Source: Spirochaetaceae bacterium (GTDB taxonomy: Bacteria; Spirochaetota; Spirochaetia; Treponematales; Treponemataceae). Taken from it: a DNA stretch of 64,000 bases. The notes below the pieces were generated by a model that had not been told where the DNA came from, searched no databases, and saw nothing but the letters and a program-made list of their open reading frames with translations. The stretch lies in assembly GCA_017416145.1 (NCBI GenBank), contig JAFQDD010000024.1:17881-81880 (forward strand), read 5' to 3'. Position numbers and translations under genes: made by a program. Below are positions 52,216 to 59,694 of this stretch, piece by piece; position 1 is the first letter of the stretch; the number at the start of each line of letters is the position of its first letter.

Positions 52216-52540
52216 TTTACAAACTTTATATTCTCAGTTAGATAAAATCGGAAAAACTCAAGGAAGCCAGGCTCAGATTCTTCAGGTTCAAAATGCTTTG
52301 CAGGATGTGGAAAAGTCAAAGCAGCAATTAGAAGAAAAAAAGAAGATTTCTTCAGCCTCCATGACAGAGGAAGAAGATACTCAAAAAGTCAAAGACAGAC
52401 AGCATCAGCAGCAAAATACAAATCAACAAAATAAAGCAAAAGAATCTGAAGATTTAGAAAAAACAGAAACTGAAGAAAAAACGCAAAAAGTAGTGTTTCA
52501 AGACCCAAATCTAGGACAGCATATTGATGTGATTGGATAA
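52196..52540 (+). CDS. Small hydrophilic protein downstream of fapA
   Basis: 114-residue coiled-coil-like protein rich in Gln, Glu and Lys, starting MGIAPLDLQTLYSQLDKIGK and ending in a short hydrophobic GQHIDVIG tail. The ATG at 52196 lies inside the end of fapA (20-base overlap), so translation is probably coupled; an in-frame ATG at 52157 has no ribosome site and gives an unlikely N-terminus. I recognise no named family. It probably belongs to the flagellar operon tail. Confidence 0.7.
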   Translation: MGIAPLDLQTLYSQLDKIGKTQGSQAQILQVQNALQDVEKSKQQLEEKKKISSASMTEEEDTQKVKDRQHQQQNTNQQNKAKESEDLEKTETEEKTQKVVFQDPNLGQHIDVIG

Positions 52541-52560
52541 AACATTATTTCGAGGTGCAT

Positions 52561-53136
52561 ATGACTACTTTTAATATTGTAATAACATCTTTAAACATTC
52601 TTTTTTGGATTTTGATTTTTATTTTTCGGAAAAAAATCTTGAAAAATATGATAGAAACTGTGCAGCGTGTTAGTCTTGGAAATATTAAGCAAGAAGTTGA
52701 TAAGATTTTGATTGAAATCGACAAAGTCACCGATAGAGATTTATCTATGGTGGAAAACAGGATTCGGACTTTGCGAGAAGTTATAGATTTAGCTGACAAA
52801 CGTATCATTTTGGCTGAAAAAGAACTTCAAAAAAGAGAAAAACAGATTCAAACTCTAAATCAAATTGATGAAATTAAAACATCTGTAAAGAGGGATAATG
52901 CCTCAATGAATTCTTATGTGGAAAATGCTTATAGAGTGAATAAAAGAGAAAAAAGTGATGGTGGAATTTCTTTGTTTGCATCAGATGATTATGAGCAAAA
53001 GTCACAGAAAGAACTTTCTCTAAAAGATAAGGTTGTGGAAATGTTTAATCAAGGAATTGATGTTTACTTGATTGCGGAAAAATTAGATTCTTCAGTGGCG
53101 GAAGTGCAAACAATTGTAAATCTTTTTTGTCACTAA
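52561..53136 (+). CDS. Single-pass coiled-coil protein, end of the flagellar operon
   Basis: 191 residues: a membrane helix near residues 4-24, a charged coiled-coil segment (about 40-115), a Ser-rich linker, and a C-terminal 35-residue helix pair (KDKVVEMFNQGIDVYLIAEKLD) that resembles small DNA-binding-like helices seen in SwrB/DUF6115-type proteins. Start ATG 52561 has GAGGT four bases upstream; the GTG at 52555 is inside that site. Function unknown. The fliA operon appears to end here, before the tRNA promoter, but I see no strong terminator. Confidence 0.7.
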   Translation: MTTFNIVITSLNILFWILIFIFRKKILKNMIETVQRVSLGNIKQEVDKILIEIDKVTDRDLSMVENRIRTLREVIDLADKRIILAEKELQKREKQIQTLNQIDEIKTSVKRDNASMNSYVENAYRVNKREKSDGGISLFASDDYEQKSQKELSLKDKVVEMFNQGIDVYLIAEKLDSSVAEVQTIVNLFCH

Positions 53137-53182
53137 AATTTTAAAAAAAATAAAAAAAATCAAAATTTTTTAGAAAATGCTG

Positions 53183-53211
53183 TTGACAAAAAAAAGAATA
53201 AAATGTATATT
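53183..53211 (+). promoter_or_regulatory. Strong sigma70 promoter of tRNA-Phe
   Basis: A perfect TTGACA (53183-53188), 17 bases, TATATT (53206-53211). Transcription should start near 53218, about 19 bases before the mature tRNA 5' end. Confidence 0.88.
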
Positions 53212-53236
53212 CTATTACATCAAGCGATGATGAATC

Positions 53237-53309
53237 GCCGCGGTAGCTCAGTCGGTAGAGCACCGGACTGAAAATCCGTATGTCGACAGTTCGATTCTGT
53301 CCCGCGGCA
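53237..53309 (+). tRNA. tRNA-Phe (GAA)
   Basis: Full cloverleaf: acceptor GCCGCGG/CCGCGGC, D arm GCTC/GAGC, anticodon loop CTGAAAA with anticodon GAA, T arm GACAG-TTCGATT-CTGTC, discriminator A. CCA is not encoded. The top pair of the anticodon stem is C27-U43 (CCGGA against TCCGT), a mismatch; the other four pairs are good. Confidence 0.96.
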
Positions 53310-53342
53310 AACCTGAAAGATTAGTCTTTCAGGTTTTTTTTT
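53310..53342 (+). terminator. Terminator directly after tRNA-Phe
   Basis: AACCTGAAAGA pairs with TCTTTCAGGTT around TTAG, then a T tract. The stem begins right at the tRNA 3' end, so 3' processing must compete with or remove it. Confidence 0.92.
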
Positions 53343-53432
53343 GCTTTAAATCATTTTTTTTGAGAGATATTTTCCTATTAGCCATGAATCATAAATTATG
53401 TTGAATAATAGAAAAATATCAAAATCTAAAAA

Positions 53433-53933
53433 TTATAAATCTCCACCAAGAAGTTTGCTGCCTCTATCCATAGCAGTAAGTCCGGTTCGTACCAACTCTT
53501 TGATACCAAAAGGTTCTAGAAGTCTTATTAAACTAGCGATTTTGTCTTGGCTTCCGGTGGCTTCTATCACAAGGGTTTCTATTCCAACATCAACTACGTG
53601 GGCTCGGAAAATATTGGCAGTTTCAATTATTCCAACTCTTGCTTCTGGAGGAGCGGAAACTTTTATCAAGGCTGTTTCTCTTAGAACTGTTTCGCTTGGA
53701 TCACAATGTTCAATCGTTATTACTTCTTCCAGTTTGAAAAGTTGCTTTTCAATTTGGTCTAAAGTATGATCATCACCTTGTACAACGATTGTCATACGTG
53801 ATTGACCTGGATGAGAGGTGACGCCTACAGTCAAACTGTCAATATTGTAACCTCGACGGCTGAATAAACCTGAAACTCGGCTTAAAACTCCAGCATGGTT
53901 TTCTACTAAAACGGATAAAACAAATCTTTTCAT
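53433..53933 (-). CDS. ilvN: Acetolactate synthase regulatory (small) subunit
   Basis: Regulatory subunit that gives valine feedback to acetohydroxyacid synthase in branched-chain amino-acid synthesis. An N-terminal ACT domain (residues 2-75, with ENHAGVLSRVSGLFSRRGYNIDSLTVG) and the C-terminal domain ending LVRTGLTAMDRGS match IlvN/IlvH. Length 166 is normal. The catalytic subunit gene is not adjacent, so it is encoded elsewhere. A TATAAT ends 6 bases before the ATG with no ribosome site. Confidence 0.93.
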   Translation of the reverse strand: MKRFVLSVLVENHAGVLSRVSGLFSRRGYNIDSLTVGVTSHPGQSRMTIVVQGDDHTLDQIEKQLFKLEEVITIEHCDPSETVLRETALIKVSAPPEARVGIIETANIFRAHVVDVGIETLVIEATGSQDKIASLIRLLEPFGIKELVRTGLTAMDRGSKLLGGDL

Positions 53934-53939
53934 AGAATT

Positions 53940-53991
53940 ATTATATCATTAAAATAAAAAACTTGCACCCATTTTGTTTTTTCAGTATACT
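53940..53991. promoter_or_regulatory. Divergent promoters of ilvN and the ROK gene sharing one -35
   Basis: The hexamer TTGCAC at 53963-53968 is the -35 for the plus-strand ROK gene (17 bases, TATACT 53986-53991, ATG 8 bases on). Read the other way it is GTGCAA, 17 bases from TATAAT (53945-53940), which ends 6 bases from the ilvN ATG. Both promoters probably make leaderless mRNAs and cannot both be fully occupied at once. Confidence 0.6.
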
Positions 53992-53999
53992 AACCTATA

Positions 54000-55145
54000 A
54001 TGAACATAAATAATAATAATTTTCAGAAAAATTCAAATATTTCACGTACTTTGGAAATCCTTTGGAGATGTAACTCGGTAAGTAGGGTAGAAATTGCTCG
54101 GCAATTAGATTTATATCGTTCTACGGTATCGAATATTATCAACTCACTAATTGATGTGGGGTTGGTTTTTGAAACTGAAGAAGGTACTTCTCAGCCACAA
54201 GGTGGTAGAAAACCAATATATCTATCTCTTAATGAAAAATTTGGTGGAATATTAGGAATTGAGATTCAACCTGGAAATTATAAAGCGGTTTTTATTAATT
54301 TGCATGGAGAGGTTTTGTTAAAAAAATCTCAAGATGTTCAGATTGATAGTTTGGAAATTTGTATAAAAAACATTATAGATGATTTTGTGACAGAGATTGA
54401 AAAACTAAATATTCCACTTTTGGCAGTATGTGTAGGTTTGCCTGGAGTAATTGATTCTGAAAAATGTAAAATTATCAACTCTGATCCATTTTATTTGAAT
54501 GATTTTTCTTTTTTTGAATTTTGTGAAAAAAATCTAAATGTGCCATTTTTGGTGGAAAATGATGCAAATTGTCTTGCTTGGCTTCAATTAGCTCGAAAAA
54601 GAAAAACAGATTTGCGAGATTTTCTTGTTGTGATGGCAGAAGAACATGCTAACGGAATTGGGGTCGGGGTTGCTTTGACTTTTGATAATAAAGTTCGATA
54701 TGGGCGACAGTTCGGTTCTGGGGAATTTATTTCAAATTCTTGGAGACCTGGAAAATCTGGGCAAACTGGAATGTCCATAGAAGAACGGAAAAAGATTTTA
54801 ACGGATGAAAACGCTTATTTCCAATGGATAAAAGAATTGTTTGAAACTTTGACTCCAACTATTTCTCTTTTGGCTCCAGATTGTGTTTTTATTCACGGGG
54901 AACCAACAAAACGTCAAAAAGAAATCCAAAGTTTTTTGAAAAAAGAAGTGCCTCAGTTTTTTGCTGTATTGGAAAAGTCAAAATGTTTGTTTGAATTTGC
55001 TGTGGAAGATAATTATGAAGTCGCTTTGGGTGCTGCTTCTATGATGTTGCAAAAACTTTTTACAGTTCCTGATATTACAGAAATTGATTCTCGGACTCGT
55101 TTTGATTGGGAATATTTATTTTCAATTGCAAAAGGAAATAAATGA
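54000..55145 (+). CDS. ROK-family transcriptional regulator (NagC/XylR type)
   Basis: Sugar-responsive repressor. The winged helix-turn-helix lies at residues 16-70 (SRVEIARQLDLYRSTVSNIINSL) and a ROK sugar-kinase-like domain from about 80 to 370 (GIEIQPGNYKAVFINLHGE, then ENDANCLAW). The GXCXXGXXGCXE zinc cluster of true ROK kinases is not present, and the usual DxGxT phosphate loop reads EIQPGNYKA, so it should be a regulator and not an active kinase. It heads an operon with a pullulanase and a beta-hexosaminidase, so maltodextrin or N-acetylglucosamine-type effectors are likely. Confidence 0.85.
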   Translation: MNINNNNFQKNSNISRTLEILWRCNSVSRVEIARQLDLYRSTVSNIINSLIDVGLVFETEEGTSQPQGGRKPIYLSLNEKFGGILGIEIQPGNYKAVFINLHGEVLLKKSQDVQIDSLEICIKNIIDDFVTEIEKLNIPLLAVCVGLPGVIDSEKCKIINSDPFYLNDFSFFEFCEKNLNVPFLVENDANCLAWLQLARKRKTDLRDFLVVMAEEHANGIGVGVALTFDNKVRYGRQFGSGEFISNSWRPGKSGQTGMSIEERKKILTDENAYFQWIKELFETLTPTISLLAPDCVFIHGEPTKRQKEIQSFLKKEVPQFFAVLEKSKCLFEFAVEDNYEVALGAASMMLQKLFTVPDITEIDSRTRFDWEYLFSIAKGNK

Positions 55146-55193
55146 ACTTATAATTAAAGAAACTATACTAATTTAATTTTAGGAATTTTTTTT

Positions 55194-57158
55194 ATGAATA
55201 AGTTACCAATACCACAACTTTCTTATAAACTTGGAACAAGCATAAATTCACTTACAAAAAAAGTGACTTTTGCAATTTGGGCTCCCAGTGCAAAATCTGT
55301 AAATTTGCAATTTTTCAAAGATGGATACACAAAATCAATTTATCAAGAACACGCTCTTACTTTAGATGGAAAAACTGGGGTTTGGTCTATTGTTTTGCCT
55401 TTTGAAAAAGAGATTTTTTACGAATACAAAATTGAATCTAGTAAAGGCGTAAAAAACTGTTTAGATCCTTATGCAAAATCAATGGCGGCTTATTGTAATG
55501 ACGGAACTTCTGGACGAGCCGCTTTGGTGGATTTATCCCTTGCAAAACCCTACAAAATAAGTTTAGCATCTTCGGTAGAAAAGGTTTCTCCACAAGAAAA
55601 AGATAAATCAAAAACTGTAATTTATGAAATATCTGTTAGAGATGCCACTATCACAAAAAATGGCGGTGGAACTTACTTAGATTTTATCAACAAATTAAAA
55701 TACATAAAAGATTTAGGCGTAACTCACATTCAACTTATGCCAGTTCAAAATTTTTATAATAATGATGAAACAAAAAAGGATTTTGAAGATTCTGGTACAG
55801 TTCACAACAACAATTACAATTGGGGCTACGATCCACACAATTATTTTACACCAGAAGGCTGGTATTCAAAGCAAAGTGAAAATCCTTATGAAAGAATTAG
55901 AGAACTTCGTACTTTAATAAAAGCCGCTCATATTATTGGATTAAACGTGATTTTAGATGTGGTTTATAATCACATGGCAAAAACTGATTTTCTAGATGAT
56001 ATTGAGCCAGATTATTATTTTAGAAAAAATCCCGACGGAAGTTACAAAAACGGTTCTGGTTGCGGAAACGACCTAAAAACCGAAAATTTTATGACAAGCA
56101 AAATGATAATTGATTCTTGTGCATATTGGGTAAAAAATTATGATGTGGATGGTTTCCGTTTTGATTTAATGGGCTTAATTGATTCAAAAACTATGCTAAC
56201 AGCTTACAAAACTTGTAAAAAGTTAAAAAGCAATATTTTGTTTATTGGGGAAGGCTGGAAAATGTACACAGGGGAAGAAGGAACTTGTGGACTTGACCAA
56301 AATTATATGACTAAAACAGATGATATTGCAGTTTTTAATGACGAAGCAAGAGATTTGGTAAAAGCTGGTGGAATGAATGAAAGAGGTCAAGGATTTTTAA
56401 CTGGACGACAAGTAAACTTAAAGCATTTGTTTTATAATTTAACAGGTCGGCCACAAATCAATTATGAAGCTGATTCTCCTTTAGATAGCGTTTTGTATTT
56501 TGATTGTCATGATGGTTTGACTCTCCACGATTCTATTGTGGTAAATGGAAATATTGATGAATCAAAACCAGAAGATAGAAAAAAAGCTTTGGATTTGCTA
56601 AAAGTTGGAAATGCTATGCTTTTATCAAGCCAGGGAATTGTTTTTTTACACGCTGGTCAGGAATTTGGTAGGACAAAACCGGCTTTTGCTGGGGCTTTTT
56701 CAAATGATGGAGAAATTATAAATCAATTTGTAAAAAATAGTTATGATTCTAGCGATAACGTAAACCAAATTCACTGGTTTGCCACAAATGAAATAGAACT
56801 TTCTTACAGACCACTTTTAGAGTACACAAAGGGATTAATAGCTTTACGGAAAAGGTTTAAAGCTTTTACTCTTGGCTCTCAAAAGGAAGTGGAAAAATCT
56901 ACAAATTTTATTGAAACAAATAATCCATTTGTGCTTTGTTATACAATCGAAAATGAAGGCAATTTATGGTATTTGTGTTTCAATGCTTCAGAATATTCTT
57001 ATCCATTGATGATGAAAAAATCTGGAAAATTAGAAATATTTGTAAACAAAGATATTGCAAGTTCTGAACATTTTGCAGAATTTGAAGTGATTGAAGGAAA
57101 AGAAATCCAAATATCACCTTTATCTAGTTTTATTGCAAAGATAAATCTACAAAAATAA
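55194..57158 (+). CDS. pulA: Type I pullulanase (GH13)
   Basis: Cytoplasmic debranching enzyme acting on alpha-1,6 links of glycogen, pullulan or maltodextrins. An N-terminal CBM48-like domain covers about 10-105. The type I pullulanase motif YNWGYDP is near residue 207. GH13 catalytic regions: DVVYNH (about 255), DGFRFD (nucleophile Asp about 323), GEGWK (acid/base Glu about 353) and FDCHDG (about 435). No signal peptide is seen, so it works on imported or stored glucan. AGGA precedes the ATG; cotranscribed with the ROK gene. Confidence 0.92.
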   Translation: MNKLPIPQLSYKLGTSINSLTKKVTFAIWAPSAKSVNLQFFKDGYTKSIYQEHALTLDGKTGVWSIVLPFEKEIFYEYKIESSKGVKNCLDPYAKSMAAYCNDGTSGRAALVDLSLAKPYKISLASSVEKVSPQEKDKSKTVIYEISVRDATITKNGGGTYLDFINKLKYIKDLGVTHIQLMPVQNFYNNDETKKDFEDSGTVHNNNYNWGYDPHNYFTPEGWYSKQSENPYERIRELRTLIKAAHIIGLNVILDVVYNHMAKTDFLDDIEPDYYFRKNPDGSYKNGSGCGNDLKTENFMTSKMIIDSCAYWVKNYDVDGFRFDLMGLIDSKTMLTAYKTCKKLKSNILFIGEGWKMYTGEEGTCGLDQNYMTKTDDIAVFNDEARDLVKAGGMNERGQGFLTGRQVNLKHLFYNLTGRPQINYEADSPLDSVLYFDCHDGLTLHDSIVVNGNIDESKPEDRKKALDLLKVGNAMLLSSQGIVFLHAGQEFGRTKPAFAGAFSNDGEIINQFVKNSYDSSDNVNQIHWFATNEIELSYRPLLEYTKGLIALRKRFKAFTLGSQKEVEKSTNFIETNNPFVLCYTIENEGNLWYLCFNASEYSYPLMMKKSGKLEIFVNKDIASSEHFAEFEVIEGKEIQISPLSSFIAKINLQK

Positions 57159-57174
57159 AATATAAGGATTAAAC

Positions 57175-58605
57175 ATGGAAAACTTGCAAAACTTAAAAAT
57201 CACTAAAAATGATTTAGGGCTAATTCCTTCTCCTCAGAAACTTGATTTAACTGAAGGTTTTTTTACAGGAAATCTTTCTGATGTGAAAAAAACTCTAAAA
57301 TCAAGTGATAAAGAACTTTCTCCAATGGAAAAAGAAGCTTATACATTAGAAATTACTCCTTCATCAATAGAAATTACTGCCAAGGACGAAGCTGGTTTGT
57401 TTTATGGCGAAATGACAGTAAAACAACTTTCTATGATATTTGAGGATAAAATTCCTTGTTTGAAAATTGATGATAAACCAGAGTTTGAATGGCGTGGTTT
57501 TATGCTAGATTGTTGTAGAAACTTTTATCCAGTAGAGTTTATTTTCAAAATTCTAGACGCAATTGCACTTCACAAAATTAATCGTTTTCACTGGCACCTA
57601 ACAGACGACCAAGGCTGGAGAATTCCTGTAAAAGAATATCCGCTTTTAACAGAAGTTGGAGCTTGGCGAAACGATTGTCGCTATACTTGGGAAGAAAAAG
57701 TTGGTGGATTTTACTCAGAGGATGAAATAAAAGCTGTTGTAAAAAAAGCTTCAGAATTACATATTACAGTTGTTCCAGAAATTGAAACTCCAGGTCACTC
57801 ATCAAGTGTTTTAGCTGCATATCCAAATTTAGGTTGTACTGGTGGCCCATACAATGTAGAAAGCCGTTTTGGTATTTTTGATGATGTGCTTTGTAGCGGA
57901 AATGATGATATTTTCCCATTGTACGAAAAAGTTTTTGACACTGTTTGTAGACTTTTCCCAGGACCTTATGTTCATATTGGTGGGGATGAGTGTCCTAGAA
58001 CAAGATGGGAAAACTGTCCAAAGTGTCAGCAACGTAAAAAGGATTTAGGGCTTGAAACAACTGGGGAACTTCAAAGCTACCTAACTGTAAGATTTGCGAA
58101 AATGCTTGAAGAAAGAGGAAAGATTCCAATCGGTTGGGACGAAGTTTTAGAAGGAACAGAAAAACTAGGGCTTCCAAAGTCTTTGATTGTACAGTCTTGG
58201 CGTGGTCTTTCAGGTGGAGAAACTGCTGCAAAACTTGGTCATAAAGCAATTATGTCTCCGCAAACTGCTGGTTGCTATCTTGATTATAAGCACAAAAACA
58301 CGCCTTTAGAACCTGGTATGATTGGGGTTACAACCCTAGAAAAATCTTTTGAATTTGAACCAACTACAAAAGAAATGACTGCTGAAAACAAAGCAAATGT
58401 TTTAGGTGGACAAGGAAATCTTTGGACAGAATGTATTTATTCTTCTAAGTTGGCAGAATATATGATTTTTCCACGGTTATGTGCTATTGCAGAAAAATTG
58501 TGGAATTGCGAAGGAAACACTGATTACAGCAATTTTCTAGAAAGACTAAATATCCATAAAAAAAGACTACAAAAAATGGATTTCCTATTTTATAATGGTA
58601 ATTAG
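57175..58605 (+). CDS. Beta-N-acetylhexosaminidase (GH20), cytoplasmic
   Basis: Removes terminal beta-GlcNAc or GalNAc by substrate-assisted catalysis. A small N-terminal GH20b domain (about 15-110) precedes the catalytic barrel, with FHWHLTDDQGWRIP near residues 137-150 and the catalytic pair Asp-Glu in HIGGDECP (about residues 267-274). Length 476. No signal peptide. Start 16 bases after pulA with AAGGA. Together with pulA it forms a carbohydrate-use operon under the ROK regulator. The stop codon lies on the first base of the palindrome that follows. Confidence 0.92.
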   Translation: MENLQNLKITKNDLGLIPSPQKLDLTEGFFTGNLSDVKKTLKSSDKELSPMEKEAYTLEITPSSIEITAKDEAGLFYGEMTVKQLSMIFEDKIPCLKIDDKPEFEWRGFMLDCCRNFYPVEFIFKILDAIALHKINRFHWHLTDDQGWRIPVKEYPLLTEVGAWRNDCRYTWEEKVGGFYSEDEIKAVVKKASELHITVVPEIETPGHSSSVLAAYPNLGCTGGPYNVESRFGIFDDVLCSGNDDIFPLYEKVFDTVCRLFPGPYVHIGGDECPRTRWENCPKCQQRKKDLGLETTGELQSYLTVRFAKMLEERGKIPIGWDEVLEGTEKLGLPKSLIVQSWRGLSGGETAAKLGHKAIMSPQTAGCYLDYKHKNTPLEPGMIGVTTLEKSFEFEPTTKEMTAENKANVLGGQGNLWTECIYSSKLAEYMIFPRLCAIAEKLWNCEGNTDYSNFLERLNIHKKRLQKMDFLFYNGN

Positions 58606-58664
58606 ACAAGATTTTTTTTCTGTTAATAAAAAATCTTGTCTGAAAGTTTGCGAGGCAAACTTTC
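58605..58664. repeat. Two consecutive palindromes after the GH20 gene
   Basis: A perfect 13-bp stem (58605-58617 with 58628-58640, starts GACAAGATTTTTT, 10-base loop) is followed by a perfect 10-bp stem with GAG loop (58642-58651 with 58655-58664, starts GAAAGTTTGC). No T tract follows either, so terminator activity is doubtful. They lie between GH20 and the M23 gene, and the second stem is close to the M23 ribosome site. The design resembles the cluster at 33409-33552. Confidence 0.8.
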
Positions 58665-58696
58665 TTATGGAAAAGCTGTTTTGCTCGGAGGATTTT

Positions 58697-59647
58697 ATGA
58701 AAAAAATATTGTGTGTGGTTTTCTCTTTTGCTGTTTTAGCTTTGATTTCTTGTACTGCACGAGAAGCTGCATACAATGGAAGTGAGTACTCTTTTTCTGT
58801 AAATTATTCAGAAACTGTAAATCCAGGAGACATCGTTTATATCAATATGAGCTTTGTTGCTGAGAACTACGATTACAAAGTTCCAGAATATGCCACCGCT
58901 GAGTTGATTCGACTTTCTTCTGGGAAAAGTTACGGAAAACAAGAATTATACACAGTTCGCCAAAATCCTCCTGTGATGTTTGCCGCAATTCCATTATCCA
59001 CATATCTAGAACCAGGTGAATTTGCTCTAGAAGTTCACTACAAAGAAGCAAATGGACGTGAGATGAAGTTTTCTTTACCAGTTGTGGCTGAACCAAAAGA
59101 GTTTGTAGAAGAAGTTCTGTATCTAAATGCAACAAATACAGCTATTAAAACCGATAATAGCCCAAAACGAGCTGCTCAAATTGACCGCTTAAACGACATT
59201 TTGTATTCAGTAAATAAAAACGCAATTTATTACACATCAAATTTTGTTTATCCTGTGGAATCCACAAGAAGAACTGCTTTCTTTGGGGATAGAAGAACTT
59301 ATCAATACGATACAGGAGCTTCTTCAACGTCTTTACACTATGGAATTGATTTTGGAGTGCCAACTGGAACTCCTGTCTATGCCTGTGGGGATGGAAAAGT
59401 TGTCCTCGTTGAAGATAGAGTTTCTACAGGTTGGTCAATTGTGATTGAGCATTTACCAGGCTTGTACAGTTTGTATTATCACTTAGATTCCACATTGATA
59501 GAAGAGGGAATGCTTGTAAAAGCTGGAGAACAAATCGGCTTCTCCGGGGCAACTGGACTTGCTACTGGACCTCATTTACACTGGGAAGTGCGATTTTTAG
59601 GAGAAGCTATAAATCCTGATTTTTTTGTGGAAAACAAATTATTTTAA
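58697..59647 (+). CDS. M23-family (LytM) peptidase lipoprotein
   Basis: Envelope peptidoglycan endopeptidase. The signal peptide ends LISC (lipobox Cys at residue 19), then an extracytoplasmic beta-rich domain (about 25-150) and a LytM domain with zinc ligands in LHYGIDFG (His and Asp, about 212-218) and GPHLHWEV (HxH, about 292-294). All ligands are present. I set the start at ATG 58697, preceded by GGAGG; the open frame continues upstream through the palindromes, but there is no good start there. It may belong to a separate transcript from the ROK operon. Confidence 0.9.
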   Translation: MKKILCVVFSFAVLALISCTAREAAYNGSEYSFSVNYSETVNPGDIVYINMSFVAENYDYKVPEYATAELIRLSSGKSYGKQELYTVRQNPPVMFAAIPLSTYLEPGEFALEVHYKEANGREMKFSLPVVAEPKEFVEEVLYLNATNTAIKTDNSPKRAAQIDRLNDILYSVNKNAIYYTSNFVYPVESTRRTAFFGDRRTYQYDTGASSTSLHYGIDFGVPTGTPVYACGDGKVVLVEDRVSTGWSIVIEHLPGLYSLYYHLDSTLIEEGMLVKAGEQIGFSGATGLATGPHLHWEVRFLGEAINPDFFVENKLF

Positions 59648-59694
59648 GAATTTTAAGCCCACAGATTAAGAGTCAGTTGCTCGAAAAAAATGAA

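Noticed and set aside
58605..58640. Terminator after the GH20 gene
   Set aside because: The stem is strong but there is no T tract downstream, only a second palindrome.
58595..58696. N-terminal extension of the M23 lipoprotein
   Set aside because: The open frame passes through the palindrome pair. ATG 58697 has GGAGG and starts a proper lipoprotein signal.
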